A DNA stretch of 57,366 bases. Source: Pseudovibrio denitrificans JCM 12308 (GTDB lineage: Bacteria; Pseudomonadota; Alphaproteobacteria; Rhizobiales; Stappiaceae). The notes below the pieces were generated by a model. That model saw nothing but the letters and a program-made list of their open reading frames with translations. It had not been told where the DNA came from and did no database searches. Within the stretch, counting starts at the first letter, position 1; every line of letters starts with the position of its first letter. The DNA is taken from assembly GCF_001310815.1 (NCBI RefSeq), contig NZ_BAZK01000030.1, forward strand, positions 1 through 57,366, in the 5' to 3' direction. This document shows positions 8,400 to 17,622 of the stretch, piece by piece. A program made the translations under genes and the position numbers.

Positions 8400-8916
8400 T
8401 GATCCGACCCGCTGTTTGTAGGGCCTGCTCCTGTTCTGCATTGGAGCGGCCTGCTAAGGCGAGTTTGATGTAGTATTGCCGAGTGCGTTCTGTATCGATT
8501 TCTGCGTTTCTCCCCTTTTCAAAATAGGCATAGGCCCATGGAGAATTCGCCTGATGGGTGAGATCTGACAGTTGCTGTGGTGTGTAGTTGCGGTATTTCT
8601 TCCAAACGTGATCGAGGATTTCTTCCTCATTACCGCTTATTTTTGAAGTGATGATCTGGCCTGTGATGGGGTCAACGATTTCGCTGTTTGGCCCCTTAAA
8701 GCCGCCTTCCTTCACAAAGTCCCATATCTGCCTGAAGACCGGGCCGTTGACCCATGCTTGCGGTGCTTCGCTGACCAGAGGCTCGCCGTTGATTGCGAGG
8801 TTCCATCCGTTCGCAATTGCCACCAGCTTTTGAATGTACATCTGGGAAGGGTAGGTAGGACTACCACGACGTCTTAAAAATTCATTGGCGATGGCACAAG
8901 GCGAATGTCTTGGCAT
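8389..8916 (-). CDS. Panacea-domain (SocA-like, DUF4065) protein; candidate antitoxin
   Basis: A 175-residue protein with the Panacea fold: an N-terminal ANEFL segment, MYIQKLVAIANGWNLAINGEPL (the family's QKL...A.GW...G.PL core), WVNGPVFRQIWDFVKEGG (the GPV motif), a middle IWKKYRNYTPQQLSDLTHQ-type stretch and PWAYAY. Family members include SocA of Caulobacter and the antitoxins of PanAT toxin-antitoxin modules. The start ATG at 8916 has AGGGG seven bases upstream. The next gene overlaps its stop and encodes a two-helix membrane protein, the arrangement expected of a PanAT pair. A stand-alone adaptor role cannot be excluded. Confidence 0.85.
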   Translation of the reverse strand: MPRHSPCAIANEFLRRRGSPTYPSQMYIQKLVAIANGWNLAINGEPLVSEAPQAWVNGPVFRQIWDFVKEGGFKGPNSEIVDPITGQIITSKISGNEEEILDHVWKKYRNYTPQQLSDLTHQANSPWAYAYFEKGRNAEIDTERTRQYYIKLALAGRSNAEQEQALQTAGRINAA

Positions 8917-9093
8917 TTTTTGCCCCTACAAATGCTGTTGGAACAAGCAGAAAATTGCTTAGAAAAACATATGATACGCTACGTTAAGAAAATAAATCTT
9001 CTTACTGATCTTGGCTAGTGAAATTTGGTTGTACCCCTGAAAACTAAGCGGTTACGTTGTGGTTATCTGTGCGTGTTGGCTGCATTTTACTGG

Positions 9094-9444
9094 CTATAAA
9101 TCAGGGAATACGGCTTTTACCAAGGCGGATTGCACAGTGTTAGGTTTCCATTGATTTGCTGCGCCGTACCACCGCTTCCGCGGGAAAGCTGAGTTGTAAA
9201 CGCTGTTTCGTTTCTCTTTGGCCCGATTGATTATGTAGCTAAATGGTTGCAGCAGGATATAGGCAATTCCTGCAAGAAACAGCATGATGGGCATAACGAA
9301 GGCGATTGCGATAGCTGCGATGGCGGTTAGAATTCCCACGATCATGTAGTAGCGCTCGGCGATGGTCGTGTTGGTTTTGTGGAAGTTCCTGAACTGGAAG
9401 ACTTTGCGTTCATACCAATAGAAGAGTGAGAGCGGTCCGTACAT
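9094..9444 (-). CDS. Small membrane protein of unknown function
   Basis: I do not recognise this 116-residue protein. It has a polar N-terminus with aromatic residues (FYWYERKVFQFRNF), a hydrophobic hairpin (about residues 34-70, IVGILTAIAAIAIAFVMPIMLFL split by MP) and a basic tail (RAKEKRNS, PRKRWYG). It reads in the same direction as the Panacea pair, 178 bases upstream of it, so joint transcription is possible but not shown. No terminator is evident between them. Confidence 0.55.
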   Translation of the reverse strand: MYGPLSLFYWYERKVFQFRNFHKTNTTIAERYYMIVGILTAIAAIAIAFVMPIMLFLAGIAYILLQPFSYIINRAKEKRNSVYNSAFPRKRWYGAANQWKPNTVQSALVKAVFPDL

Positions 9445-9514
9445 TTGGTGTCCTGCAGTGTGGGGCAGTGGAGGGTGTGTGGTTGAAGCCTATATCTGCG
9501 TTGGTACTTGGCCA

Positions 9515-9546
9515 AGAAAAAAGCCCGGGGCGGGTGCCTCGGGCTT
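9515..9546 (-). terminator. Rho-independent terminator of the Bax-inhibitor-1 gene
   Basis: Read on the minus strand, AAGCCCGAGGC pairs with GCCCCGGGCTT across a 4-base loop and is followed by a T-run. It lies just past the stop of the gene at 9579. Confidence 0.85.
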
Positions 9547-9578
9547 TCTTTGAAGTGTACGCCTGATAGCGGCTGCGA

Positions 9579-10328
9579 TTACTCGCGGTTGCCGAACAGG
9601 GACAGAAGCATGATGAACAGGTTGATGAAGTCCAGGTACAGACGCAGCGCGCCCATAATGGCTTTCTTGCCTGCTACTTCGCTGTCATCAACAGCAGCAT
9701 ACATTTCCTTGATCTGCTGAGTGTCGTAAGCGGTGAGGCCTGCGAACACCAGAACGCCAACCACAGAGATTGCGAACTGCAGGGCAGAAGAAGCAAGGAA
9801 CAGGTTGACCAGAGACGCGATGATGATGCCGATCAGGCCCATGAACAAGAAGGAGCCCCATGCGGAGAGGTCTTTCTTGGTGGTGTAGCCGAACAGGCTC
9901 AGCGCGCCAAAGGAAGCTGCGGTGATGAAGAATACACGAGCAATGGAGTTACCAGTGTAGACGAGGAAGATCGACGACAAGGACAGACCCATCGCGCCAG
10001 CAAAGAGCCAGAATGCAAGCTGTGCACCTGATGCGCTCATCTTATGGATACGTGCGCTCAGGAAGAACACGAAGCCAAGAGGAGCAAGCATTACTACCCA
10101 GCGCAAAGGGCTGGTGAACAGCAATACACCGAATTCTGTCAGTGCTCCGTTAGAAACAGCCATCTGGAAGGCTGCATAAGCTACAACGCCGGTAATTGCG
10201 ATACCGATCGCCATGTAGTTGTAAACGCGAAGCATGTAGGCGCGCAGACCAGCGTCAAATGCGGCTGCATTGGCATGAGAGCCAGCCATTCCATACCGCG
10301 TAGAATTATTGCGGTCGAAGGTCGCCAT
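9579..10328 (-). CDS. Bax inhibitor-1/YccA family membrane protein
   Basis: A 249-residue protein with seven hydrophobic segments, belonging to the BI-1/YbhL group. The C-terminal end shows LTAYDTQQIKEMY and a final LYLDFINLFIMLLSLFGNR, both hallmarks of this family, with the acidic residues proposed to form a pH-sensitive ion leak. Bacterial members are linked to membrane proteostasis through FtsH in some species. I start at ATG 10328 (MATFDRNN), which has AGAGAGGA upstream; the longer frame to 10376 adds an unlikely leader. It is monocistronic, with its own terminator. Confidence 0.92.
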   Translation of the reverse strand: MATFDRNNSTRYGMAGSHANAAAFDAGLRAYMLRVYNYMAIGIAITGVVAYAAFQMAVSNGALTEFGVLLFTSPLRWVVMLAPLGFVFFLSARIHKMSASGAQLAFWLFAGAMGLSLSSIFLVYTGNSIARVFFITAASFGALSLFGYTTKKDLSAWGSFLFMGLIGIIIASLVNLFLASSALQFAISVVGVLVFAGLTAYDTQQIKEMYAAVDDSEVAGKKAIMGALRLYLDFINLFIMLLSLFGNRE

Positions 10329-10608
10329 GTGGATCCTCTCTCTTGTTAAACACATATTCGCTGTTGGACGCACCAAACAGCACGGGTGACTGACCCGAGT
10401 TACATATCAGCAAATATGGTAGGAAAAAGGGCGTAAGACAAGGGTGCACCCTACTGATTTTTGTAGAATTGGCCCTCACGACAAGGTCTTTTGGTATAAA
10501 CTTGGTAAAACCGGACCCTATTATTAACCGATTGTAATGTTGCAGGTGCTGCAAGACCTTAGCCGGAAAATAGAAGAGTTGGTCTGTTAATAAATAATTC
10601 TGAGAGAT

Positions 10609-10657
10609 GTGGACTGCATCTGCGTCGATCAACGTTTTTTTACTTGATGCAGTCCAC
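10609..10657. repeat. Perfect 12-bp inverted repeat with a long spacer
   Basis: GTGGACTGCATC (10609-10620) and GATGCAGTCCAC (10646-10657) enclose 25 bases containing seven T residues. It ends seven bases before the ybbP stop region, so on the minus strand it may form the 3' end of the ybbAP transcript. The 230 bases between it and the BI-1 start show no gene and should hold the BI-1 promoter. Confidence 0.6.
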
Positions 10658-10663
10658 GGAGTT

Positions 10664-13235
10664 TTACAGATTTCGTAAAACGGGTGCAGGTTTTTCTCCC
10701 AACACCCTCCAGGTGCCCAGCAGACCGAAGCCAACTGTGAAGATGAGAGCACCGATGATCGCCGCAATTGCGGTGATCGGCAGTAGGGTGAAGGTACCTT
10801 CCATCACACCGGTGATGATGAAGTAAGCGGCCAGAGAACCCGCAAACAGGGCGAAAATGGCGGTGGTTCCACCAAGGATCAGATATTCGAGAATATATGC
10901 CTTGATGAGACGACCACGTGTGGCGCCCAGTGTTTTCAGGATAACAGCATCATAGATGCGGCTCTGGTGTCCTGCGGCCAATGCACCTGCCAGCACGAGC
11001 ACACTTGCGAGCAGTGTGATGGAGGATGCTCCACGGATAGCCCACGCCAACTGGCCGACAAGCTCATTCACCTGTGCGATGGCGTCTTTCACCCGGATCG
11101 AGGTGATGGTTGGGAAGGCCTGTGTGACTTCCTTCAGCAGGTCCAGCTCCTGTTGCAAGGTGGCTTCGCCCGGCCAGCCGACGGTTGCCAGATGGGTGTG
11201 CGGTGCGCCTGCAAAGGTGTTGGGCGAGAAGATCATCACGAAGTTGATGGACATGCTTTCCCAGTCCACCGTGCGGAAGTTGGCGATCTTCGCTGTGATC
11301 TGGCGTCCGAGGACGTTCACAGTGACCGTATCACCGACCTTCAGGCCCAGTTCGCGGGCATTGTCATCAGAGAAGGAAACCAGCGGTTCACCGGTGTAAT
11401 CCTTCGGCCACCATTCGCCAGCCGTGATGACTGAGTTTTCTGGCAGTGTCTCGGAGTAGGTGATGCCGCGGTCGCCGCGCAGGATCCATTCTGCTTCAGG
11501 TGGAGCCGGATAGTCCGCAGCGGGAATGCCCTTCAGCGAGACGATATGGCCACGGAGCATTGGGACAGCGTTGAACTCTGTGCCAGCTGCCTTTTCCGCA
11601 ATCAGAGACTGGAAGGCGTCTTTTTCGTGGTTTTGAATGTCTACGAAGAAGAAGCTCGGTGCCTGTTCCTGTGCAGCCTGATTGAGTTCGCGGCGCAGGT
11701 TGCCATCAATGAGGGCAAGTGCAACGAGCAGAGACAGACCAAGGCCGAGAGAGAGCACGACGGAAGGTGTCAAAGCGCCGGGGCGATAGATGTTGGTGAT
11801 TGCCAGGCGCAGCTCGGTTGAGCGGACTGTTGGTACCTTGCGAGCTGCTGCATGATGAGGCGGGCGACCACCAGCAACAACAGATAGGTGCCTGTACATG
11901 CACCGATGAAGATGAGGGCGATGGTTTTGTCGTAGGCCATGACGAGGGCAAGGCCTGCCAGCAGAACCAGCGTGACCGCAGCACCTGCGATGTAGAGCGG
12001 CTTTGGATAGCGGCTACGGGTGCTCACTTCGTCGCGGAACAGAACTGTTGGTGCGATGTCGTGGGCTCTGCCAAGTGGCCAGAGCGCGAAGGCGAGGGCC
12101 GTCAGGTAACCGTATGCCATGCCAAGCAGCAGTTGGAGCGGGTAGACTGCTTGCACTGCATTGATAGGCAGGATGGATTGTAAGGCTGCCATGGCGACGA
12201 GTGGGATTAGGCTCCCAACGCCATTCCAACCACAATGCCGATGGTTGCGAGGACCATCATCTGAATGAGGTAAACCTTGAAGACAAATCCGCCCGAGGCG
12301 CCAAGGCATTTGAAGCTGGCGATGACTTCACGGCGGGTATCCATGTAGCTGCGTACAGCATTCGCCACGCCAACACCGCCAACCACAAGGGAGGTGATGC
12401 CGATGAGCGTTAGGAACTGAGCGAAGCGTTGGATGTTTCGCTGCAGGCTTGGAGCTGCTTCCAGTTTGGAGCGGATGCGCCAGCCTGCATCTGGGAACAG
12501 AGTGTTTGTCTGATCAATGGCTTGCTGCAACTGTGCTTCTGGCACGTTGTAGCCCATACGGACGCGGTAGATATAACGGATCAATGAGCCGGGCTGGACC
12601 AGGCCGGTTTCCTGCAAAGCTTCCTGTGAGATAAGGAGGCGCGGACCAACCGTCATGCCGGAAGAGAGTTTGTCCGGTTCCAGCTCAATGGTATCGGCGA
12701 TGCGGAAGTTGGTTTTGCCGACGGAAATTTCGTCGCCAACTTCAAGACCAAGGCGTGCAAGGAGGGCGACTTCTGCCACTGCGTTGCGCAGGCCCTCCGT
12801 TCTGCCATTGATGGTTTCTTGCAGTTCTTTGCCGGAGGTGAGCTCAAAATTGCCGATAAGCGGGTAAGGATCATCAACCGCTTTCAGTTCCACAAGCGTC
12901 TGGTTGCCCGCTGAATCCGTGCGAGCCATGGCGCGTAGGCTGGAGATCTGGGAGGTGGCGCCCAGTCTGTTCAGGTAAGCCAACTGATCTGGTGTGGCTT
13001 CGCGGTGGATTAGAGAGAATGAAAGGTCGCCGCCCAGAATGGCCTGACCTTCTGCGGAGATGCCTTCCGTCAGCGCACGGGAGAAGGAGGCAACGCCAGC
13101 GATAGCGGCCACGCCCAGTGCGATACAAGCGATGAAGACGTAGAACCCTTTGAGGCCACCCCGCATTTCGCGCAGGGCGAAGCGGGCTGCGAGGCCAAAG
13201 CCGGGTTGATAGCCGTTGGAGGTGGTTTGGCTCAT
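10664..13235 (-). CDS. ybbP: FtsX-family ABC permease, YbbP-like (two frameshifts)
   Basis: Three consecutive frames encode one large permease. Part 1 (to 12210) has the first FtsX helix (GFYVFIACIALGVAAIAGV) and a periplasmic MacB-like domain. Part 2 (about 12210-11840) has the central helices. Part 3 holds the second FtsX half (LTPSVVLSLGLGLSLLVALALIDGNLRREL, LKTLGATRGRLIKAYILEYLILG). One base is missing near 12210 and one near 11838; repair gives about 857 residues, normal for YbbP. The gene overlaps ybbA by ATGA. Together with YbbA it forms a MacB-superfamily transporter thought to work with the thioesterase TesA, encoded divergently here as in enterobacteria. Confidence 0.87.
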
Positions 13236-13938
13236 CGCGCACGTACCTCACGTACGGCTGGTGTTTCTTCATCGATGGTGCCGGAATGCACGCGGATCTT
13301 ACGTTGACAGCGGTCTGCCAGAGATGGATCGTGGGTGACAAGGACCAGAGTGGTGTTCTTGCGCTCCTGCGCGTTGAACATCAGTTCGATGATCTGTTCA
13401 CCTGTTGTTTCGTCCAGGTTGCCGGTCGGTTCGTCGGCGATGAGGATTTCCGGGTCGGTGACGAGAGCGCGGGCAACGGCGACGCGCTGCTGTTCACCAC
13501 CGGAGAGCTGGGTTGGGTAATGGTTGAGGCGGTGACCAAGGCCAACAGCTTCAAGCTCTTCTTTCGCACGCTCAAAGGCTTTTGGATCGCCGGAAAGCTC
13601 AAGTGGAACAGCAACATTTTCAAGAGCGGTCATGTTTGGGACCAGGTGGAAGGACTGGAAGATGATGCCAACGTTCTGGCCGCGGAAGCGGGCGAGCTCG
13701 TCTTCGTTCATGGCGCCCAGCTCTTGTCCGGCGGCCTTTACGGTGCCTTTGTCAGCCCGTTCGAGGCCTGCCATGACCATAAGCAGGTAGATTTACCTGA
13801 GCCGGATGGGCCGACGAGGCCAACGCTTTCGCCGGTGTTGATAGAAAGATCAATGCCTTTAAGAATATGGGTGCGGCCTGCGCCGTGGCCCAGGCTAAGA
13901 TGAACGCCGTTTAAGTCTAGTGCCGGATTACCTGTCAT
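13232..13938 (-). CDS. ybbA: ABC transporter ATPase, YbbA-like (one frameshift)
   Basis: The ATPase partner of the YbbP permease. The N-terminal frame carries Walker A GPSGSGKST; the frame then shifts near 13785 and continues with GIIFQSFHLVPNMTALENVAVPL (Q-loop), LSGGEQQRVAVARAL (signature), ILIADEPTGNLD (Walker B) and a VLVTHD switch. One added T in the ACC-TTG context restores 235 residues, the usual length for this LolD/MacB-type family. The break falls just after Walker A. The stop overlaps the ybbP start as ATGA. Confidence 0.9.
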
Positions 13939-14089
13939 TCTTCCACCTTGATGTGCAGGCGATGCAAATCCCTGAATTACATCTTATAATAAATTGCTTG
14001 GCTGCTCTTGTCGCAGCCGCACTTGGGAAGCATATGGGTAGGGTGGATTGCATCGTCCAGCTCGGTTTGAAAAAATCTAAGGTATTTGA

Positions 14090-14770
14090 ATGTCTGGATC
14101 ACGAAAAGTTGAAGCTAAATCTGGTGTGCTACGTTTTTTCAGTGGTGCCGTTGTTGCGCTGGGCCTTGCTCTTACGGGTGCTTCTGCCGGAATGGCGCAG
14201 GATGGAGCCGAGCCGGTGAAGCTGGTCGCGTTTGGCGATAGTCTGACCGCAGGCTATCAATTGCCACCTGAAGATGCCTTTCCTGTAAAGCTGGAAAAAG
14301 CCCTGCAAGAGCGAGGTTACAACATCACGATTGTGAATGCTGGTGTTTCTGGTGATACCACCTCGGGTGGCCTTTCCCGGTTGGACTGGTCCATCGGTGA
14401 TGATGTTGATGGTGTGATCCTTGAGCTGGGTGCCAATGATGCGCTGCGTGGTCTGGATCCCTCAACAACCCGCAAAAACCTTGATGCAATGCTGGCTCGC
14501 TTGAGCTCCCGCGATATTCCGGTGTTGCTTGCCGGTATGATGGCGCCGCCTAATCTGGGTGATCAGTACGGTCAGGAGTTCAACTCCATTTACGGTGATC
14601 TGGCTGAAAAGCATGATGCGCTGCTTTATCCGTTCTTTCTGGACGGTGTGGCAGCGGAGCCTAAGCTGAACCTTGGCGATGGCATGCACCCGACAGGTGA
14701 GGGGGTTTCGATCATTGTCGAAAAGATCCTGCCTTCCGTTGAAATGCTCATCGAACAGACTAAATCTTAA
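14090..14770 (+). CDS. tesA: SGNH arylesterase/lysophospholipase TesA
   Basis: A periplasmic multifunctional esterase (thioesterase I / lysophospholipase L1). Residues 1-36 form a signal peptide with a basic start (SGSRKVEAKSG) and a hydrophobic run ending in GMAQ. Catalytic blocks are all present: GDSLTAGY with Ser51, GVSGDTTSGG (block II Gly), GANDALRG (block III Asn) and DGMHPTGEG (Asp and His of block V). Length 226 residues is normal. It diverges from ybbA across 151 bases, the same order as in many proteobacteria, which supports a shared role with that transporter. Confidence 0.95.
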   Translation: MSGSRKVEAKSGVLRFFSGAVVALGLALTGASAGMAQDGAEPVKLVAFGDSLTAGYQLPPEDAFPVKLEKALQERGYNITIVNAGVSGDTTSGGLSRLDWSIGDDVDGVILELGANDALRGLDPSTTRKNLDAMLARLSSRDIPVLLAGMMAPPNLGDQYGQEFNSIYGDLAEKHDALLYPFFLDGVAAEPKLNLGDGMHPTGEGVSIIVEKILPSVEMLIEQTKS

Positions 14771-15049
14771 AAGGCTGAGAGCACTCCGACTTCATGCTGG
14801 TACGCAGAGTCTGCTTTAAAGTATTGACTTACTGCGCCTTCTTGTCGGAAAAACACTGCCTACTTTTCAAAGAGCGCTTGGTGATGACCGCTGAGCCTCT
14901 TTTTCTGCCGACCTCCATCCAATGGCAGATTCAGCAGCGAATTCGGGGCGTGATCTCTTGTCTTTGGACGAGACGGGTTCAGTGTCCTCTACGCCCGGCA
15001 GAGGGGCGTGAAAAACAAGAAGCGGCCTTGGGCTGCAAACGGGGAATAT

Positions 15050-16102
15050 ATGGAATTTCGTAGATTGGGGCGTACAGACCTCAACGTCTCCAGCATCTGT
15101 CTTGGTACGATGACATGGGGTGAACAGAACACCGAAGCTGAAGGTCACGCTCAGATGGATTATGCCCTGGAGAAGGGCATCAATTTCTTTGACACCGCAG
15201 AGCTTTACGCTGTTCCGCCTAAGCCGGAGACAAAGGGGCGTACGGAAGAGATTATCGGTACCTGGTTCAAGAAATCCGGCAACCGTGACAAAGTCGTTCT
15301 GGCAACCAAGGTTGTTGGCCGTTCTGTGCAGGACTGGCACCGTAAGGATGGCTCTACCAGCCAGCTGTCCCGTGCGCAGATCATGGAAGCGGTTGATGGC
15401 AGCCTGAAGCGTTTGCAGACAGACTACATCGACCTGTATCAGCTGCACTGGCCAGACCGTAACGTTTCTGGTTTTGGTTCTGTCAGCAACATCTGGCAGG
15501 CTGTGGAGCCGGCTGAAGATGAAAACGCGATCCATGAAACCCTTGAGGTTCTGCAGGAACTGGTGAAAGCCGGTAAAGTTCGTCACATCGGTCTTTCCAA
15601 CGAAAGCCCATGGGGCACTATGAAGTTTGTGCAGGAATCTGAAGCTCGTGGTCTTCCGCGCGTTCAGTCCATCCAGAATGCATATTCTCTCGTGAACCGC
15701 CTGTTTGAAGTGGGTGGCGCTGAGATTGCTCATCGTGAGAACGTTGGCTTGTTGGCTTACTCCTCACTGGCACAGGGTTATCTGACCGGTAAATACCGCA
15801 ATGGCGCGTTGCCTGCTGGTGCGCGTAAGACCTTGTTCAAACGCCTTGGTCGTTATGAGAATGCATTTGGTCAGCAAGCGATTGATGCGTATTGCGATCT
15901 GGCTGCGGAACTGGGCATTGATCCTTCCGTGATGGCGCTGGCGTTTGCGCATTCCCGTTCTTTCGTGACCTCCGTAATTATCGGTGCAACCAACATGGAA
16001 CAGCTGGCGACAGACATCGGTGCTGCTGATTTTGAAATCACAGAAGAGATCGAAAAACGGATCAACGAGATCCACCTGCAGTACACTAACCCTTGCCCGT
16101 AA
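15050..16102 (+). CDS. Aldo/keto reductase, Tas-like
   Basis: A 350-residue NADPH-dependent oxidoreductase with a TIM-barrel fold. The N-terminus MEFRRLGRTDLNVSSICLGTMTWGEQN is typical, the catalytic Asp-Tyr region reads INFFDTAELY, the catalytic Lys lies in VLATKVVG and the His in YQLHWPDR. The cofactor end is SVIIGATNMEQL. It most resembles Tas/MocA-like long aldo/keto reductases. The start ATG at 15050 has GGGGAA five bases upstream; the frame extends to 15008 without a better site. The 279 bases upstream hold no gene I can support. A terminator follows. Confidence 0.92.
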   Translation: MEFRRLGRTDLNVSSICLGTMTWGEQNTEAEGHAQMDYALEKGINFFDTAELYAVPPKPETKGRTEEIIGTWFKKSGNRDKVVLATKVVGRSVQDWHRKDGSTSQLSRAQIMEAVDGSLKRLQTDYIDLYQLHWPDRNVSGFGSVSNIWQAVEPAEDENAIHETLEVLQELVKAGKVRHIGLSNESPWGTMKFVQESEARGLPRVQSIQNAYSLVNRLFEVGGAEIAHRENVGLLAYSSLAQGYLTGKYRNGALPAGARKTLFKRLGRYENAFGQQAIDAYCDLAAELGIDPSVMALAFAHSRSFVTSVIIGATNMEQLATDIGAADFEITEEIEKRINEIHLQYTNPCP

Positions 16103-16142
16103 GGGACAGGGTAACTGCTTTCGTCCTCTGACGACTAATAGG

Positions 16143-16175
16143 AAGCCGGAGCCTGTGAGGGGCTTCGGCTTTTTT
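16143..16175 (+). terminator. Rho-independent terminator after the aldo/keto reductase gene
   Basis: AAGCCGGAGCC pairs with GGCTTCGGCTT (one G-U pair), followed by six T residues. Confidence 0.88.
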
Positions 16176-16289
16176 GTGAATGGGGTTGGATAGAAAATCC
16201 CCTGATGTTCGTAGAGCTGTGATTTTCTGCTTGTACTCTGGCGCTAAACGTGAGCTAATTTATCATCTGCATTAGCGGAGGGTCCTGAT

Positions 16290-16826
16290 ATGCCTCGTCT
16301 TTTTACTGGCCTTGAGCTGCCATCGAGCACCGGGATGATGTTGAGCCTCATGCGCGGAGGACTGCGCGGCGCTCGTTGGGTCGACCCCGAAAACTACCAC
16401 ATCACATTGCGATTTATTGGCGACATTGATGATCGCATTGCCGATGAAGTTGCCTATGAGCTGGCGCGGGTTCATCGTGCACCGCTGACGATCAAGCTGA
16501 CCGGGCTTGGAACGTTTGGGGGTAGCAAGCCTCATGCGCTTTGGGCACGTGTAGAGCCGACTCAAGAACTTGCGGAGTTGCAAGCGGAGCAAGAGCGCAT
16601 TTTGCAACGTCTCGGCCTGCAAGCGGAACGTCGCAAGTATACACCGCATGTGACTTTGGCTCGTTTGAGGGGAACTTCACCCGGAGAACTGGCGCATTGG
16701 CTTGAGATGCGTGGTGAGTTTTCTGCGCCCGCGTTTACCGCTGGGCGGTTTGTGCTCTACTCTGCGAAAGCGGCAGTGGGTGGCGGACCGTATCTGGTGG
16801 AGGAGAGCTATCCGCTGGCTGCCTGA
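16290..16826 (+). CDS. thpR: RNA 2',3'-cyclic phosphodiesterase (LigT-like)
   Basis: A 178-residue member of the 2H phosphoesterase family. The two catalytic motifs are clear: HITLRF near residue 38 and HVTLAR near residue 121. The first residues PRLFTGLELP fit the family start. It hydrolyses 2',3'-cyclic phosphates at RNA ends to 2'-phosphates in vitro; its biological substrate is unsettled. ATG 16290 has GGAGGG ten bases upstream. It converges with the small secreted-protein gene to its right. Confidence 0.92.
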   Translation: MPRLFTGLELPSSTGMMLSLMRGGLRGARWVDPENYHITLRFIGDIDDRIADEVAYELARVHRAPLTIKLTGLGTFGGSKPHALWARVEPTQELAELQAEQERILQRLGLQAERRKYTPHVTLARLRGTSPGELAHWLEMRGEFSAPAFTAGRFVLYSAKAAVGGGPYLVEESYPLAA

Positions 16827-16887
16827 TGCAGCTGGCGCAAAAGCGAAGAGGCGTGCTGGTGTTGCTCGCCTCTGCAGTTTGAGCTGC

Positions 16888-17397
16888 TTATGGCAGGTAG
16901 GAGGAGACCTTCTCCATCATCTGGTCGCCTTGCTGTTCCAGCCGCCACGAGGTCTGATGCACCAGCCCTGCTGCTGAGTGTGTGTCTGTGAGCTGGTAGA
17001 TGTCCTTGTTGAGAAAGGCGAGAAGCTCGTCCAATTTCTCACGTGGGACATAGCTGAGAACACCTGTCACATGCGCGTAGGTCAGTGACTTCGGTTGGGG
17101 CGGAATGGTCTTACTAGCTGTTTTGACTGGATAGCGGATGAGCTTGGATTTTGGCTCATAACGCACGAGCTTGGATTTAGCTTTCAGCGGCTTCAGAGCA
17201 GACTTGGCCGGGTAGGGCTTTAGTTTGCTATCGCCCGTAATTGGCTTCAATGCATTTTTAGAAGGAGCGCTGATTTGCGTAAGGCCAGGACCGGTGGCAC
17301 GGGTCTGTGTGAGTGCCCAGGTGCTGCCAGCTAAAACCAATGCTGACCCTAAGAAACAACTTGCAACAATAAGAGGCCGCAACATCGCGTTCTCCAT
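16888..17397 (-). CDS. Exported basic protein with tandem 9-residue repeats
   Basis: I do not recognise this 169-residue protein. An N-terminal hydrophobic stretch (LIVASCFLGSALVLAGSTWAL, residues 9-29) looks like a signal peptide or anchor. Residues 57-92 are four tandem nonapeptides: SKLKPYPAK, SALKPLKAK, SKLVRYEPK, SKLIRYPVK, very basic and proline/tyrosine rich. The C-terminal 70 residues form a small helical domain (LSYVPREKLDELLAFLNKDIYQLTD). The repeats could contact an acidic surface such as peptidoglycan, lipopolysaccharide or nucleic acid; that is a guess. A second in-frame ATG at 17385 is a good alternative start. Confidence 0.7.
   Translation of the reverse strand: MENAMLRPLIVASCFLGSALVLAGSTWALTQTRATGPGLTQISAPSKNALKPITGDSKLKPYPAKSALKPLKAKSKLVRYEPKSKLIRYPVKTASKTIPPQPKSLTYAHVTGVLSYVPREKLDELLAFLNKDIYQLTDTHSAAGLVHQTSWRLEQQGDQMMEKVSSYLP
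17122..17229 (-). repeat. Coding repeat, four nonapeptide units
   Basis: Encodes four 9-residue units of consensus S-(K/A)-L-x-(P/R)-(Y/L)-x-x-K inside the protein at 16888-17397. Confidence 0.8.
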
Positions 17398-17622
17398 TCC
17401 GATATAAATTAAATAAAAATTTAACTAAAATGTAGCGCGTAAATTGCATAATGCAACTGTGGATGGTGTATTTATTACCGTAAAGTTAAAATCGATAATT
17501 TGGTGCGACTGTGAGTTAATTGCATTCATCGATAAAATTAAGAAAAATTGCAAATGACCACTTTGCAGCCACAGTGTTCGGACAGAATGCTCTAATAAAA
17601 ACAAAGGATAGAGGTCTGTTTT

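Noticed and set aside
14771..15049. Short open frames between tesA and the aldo/keto reductase gene
   Set aside because: They lack ribosome sites and family resemblance; one overlaps the real start of the reductase on a different frame.
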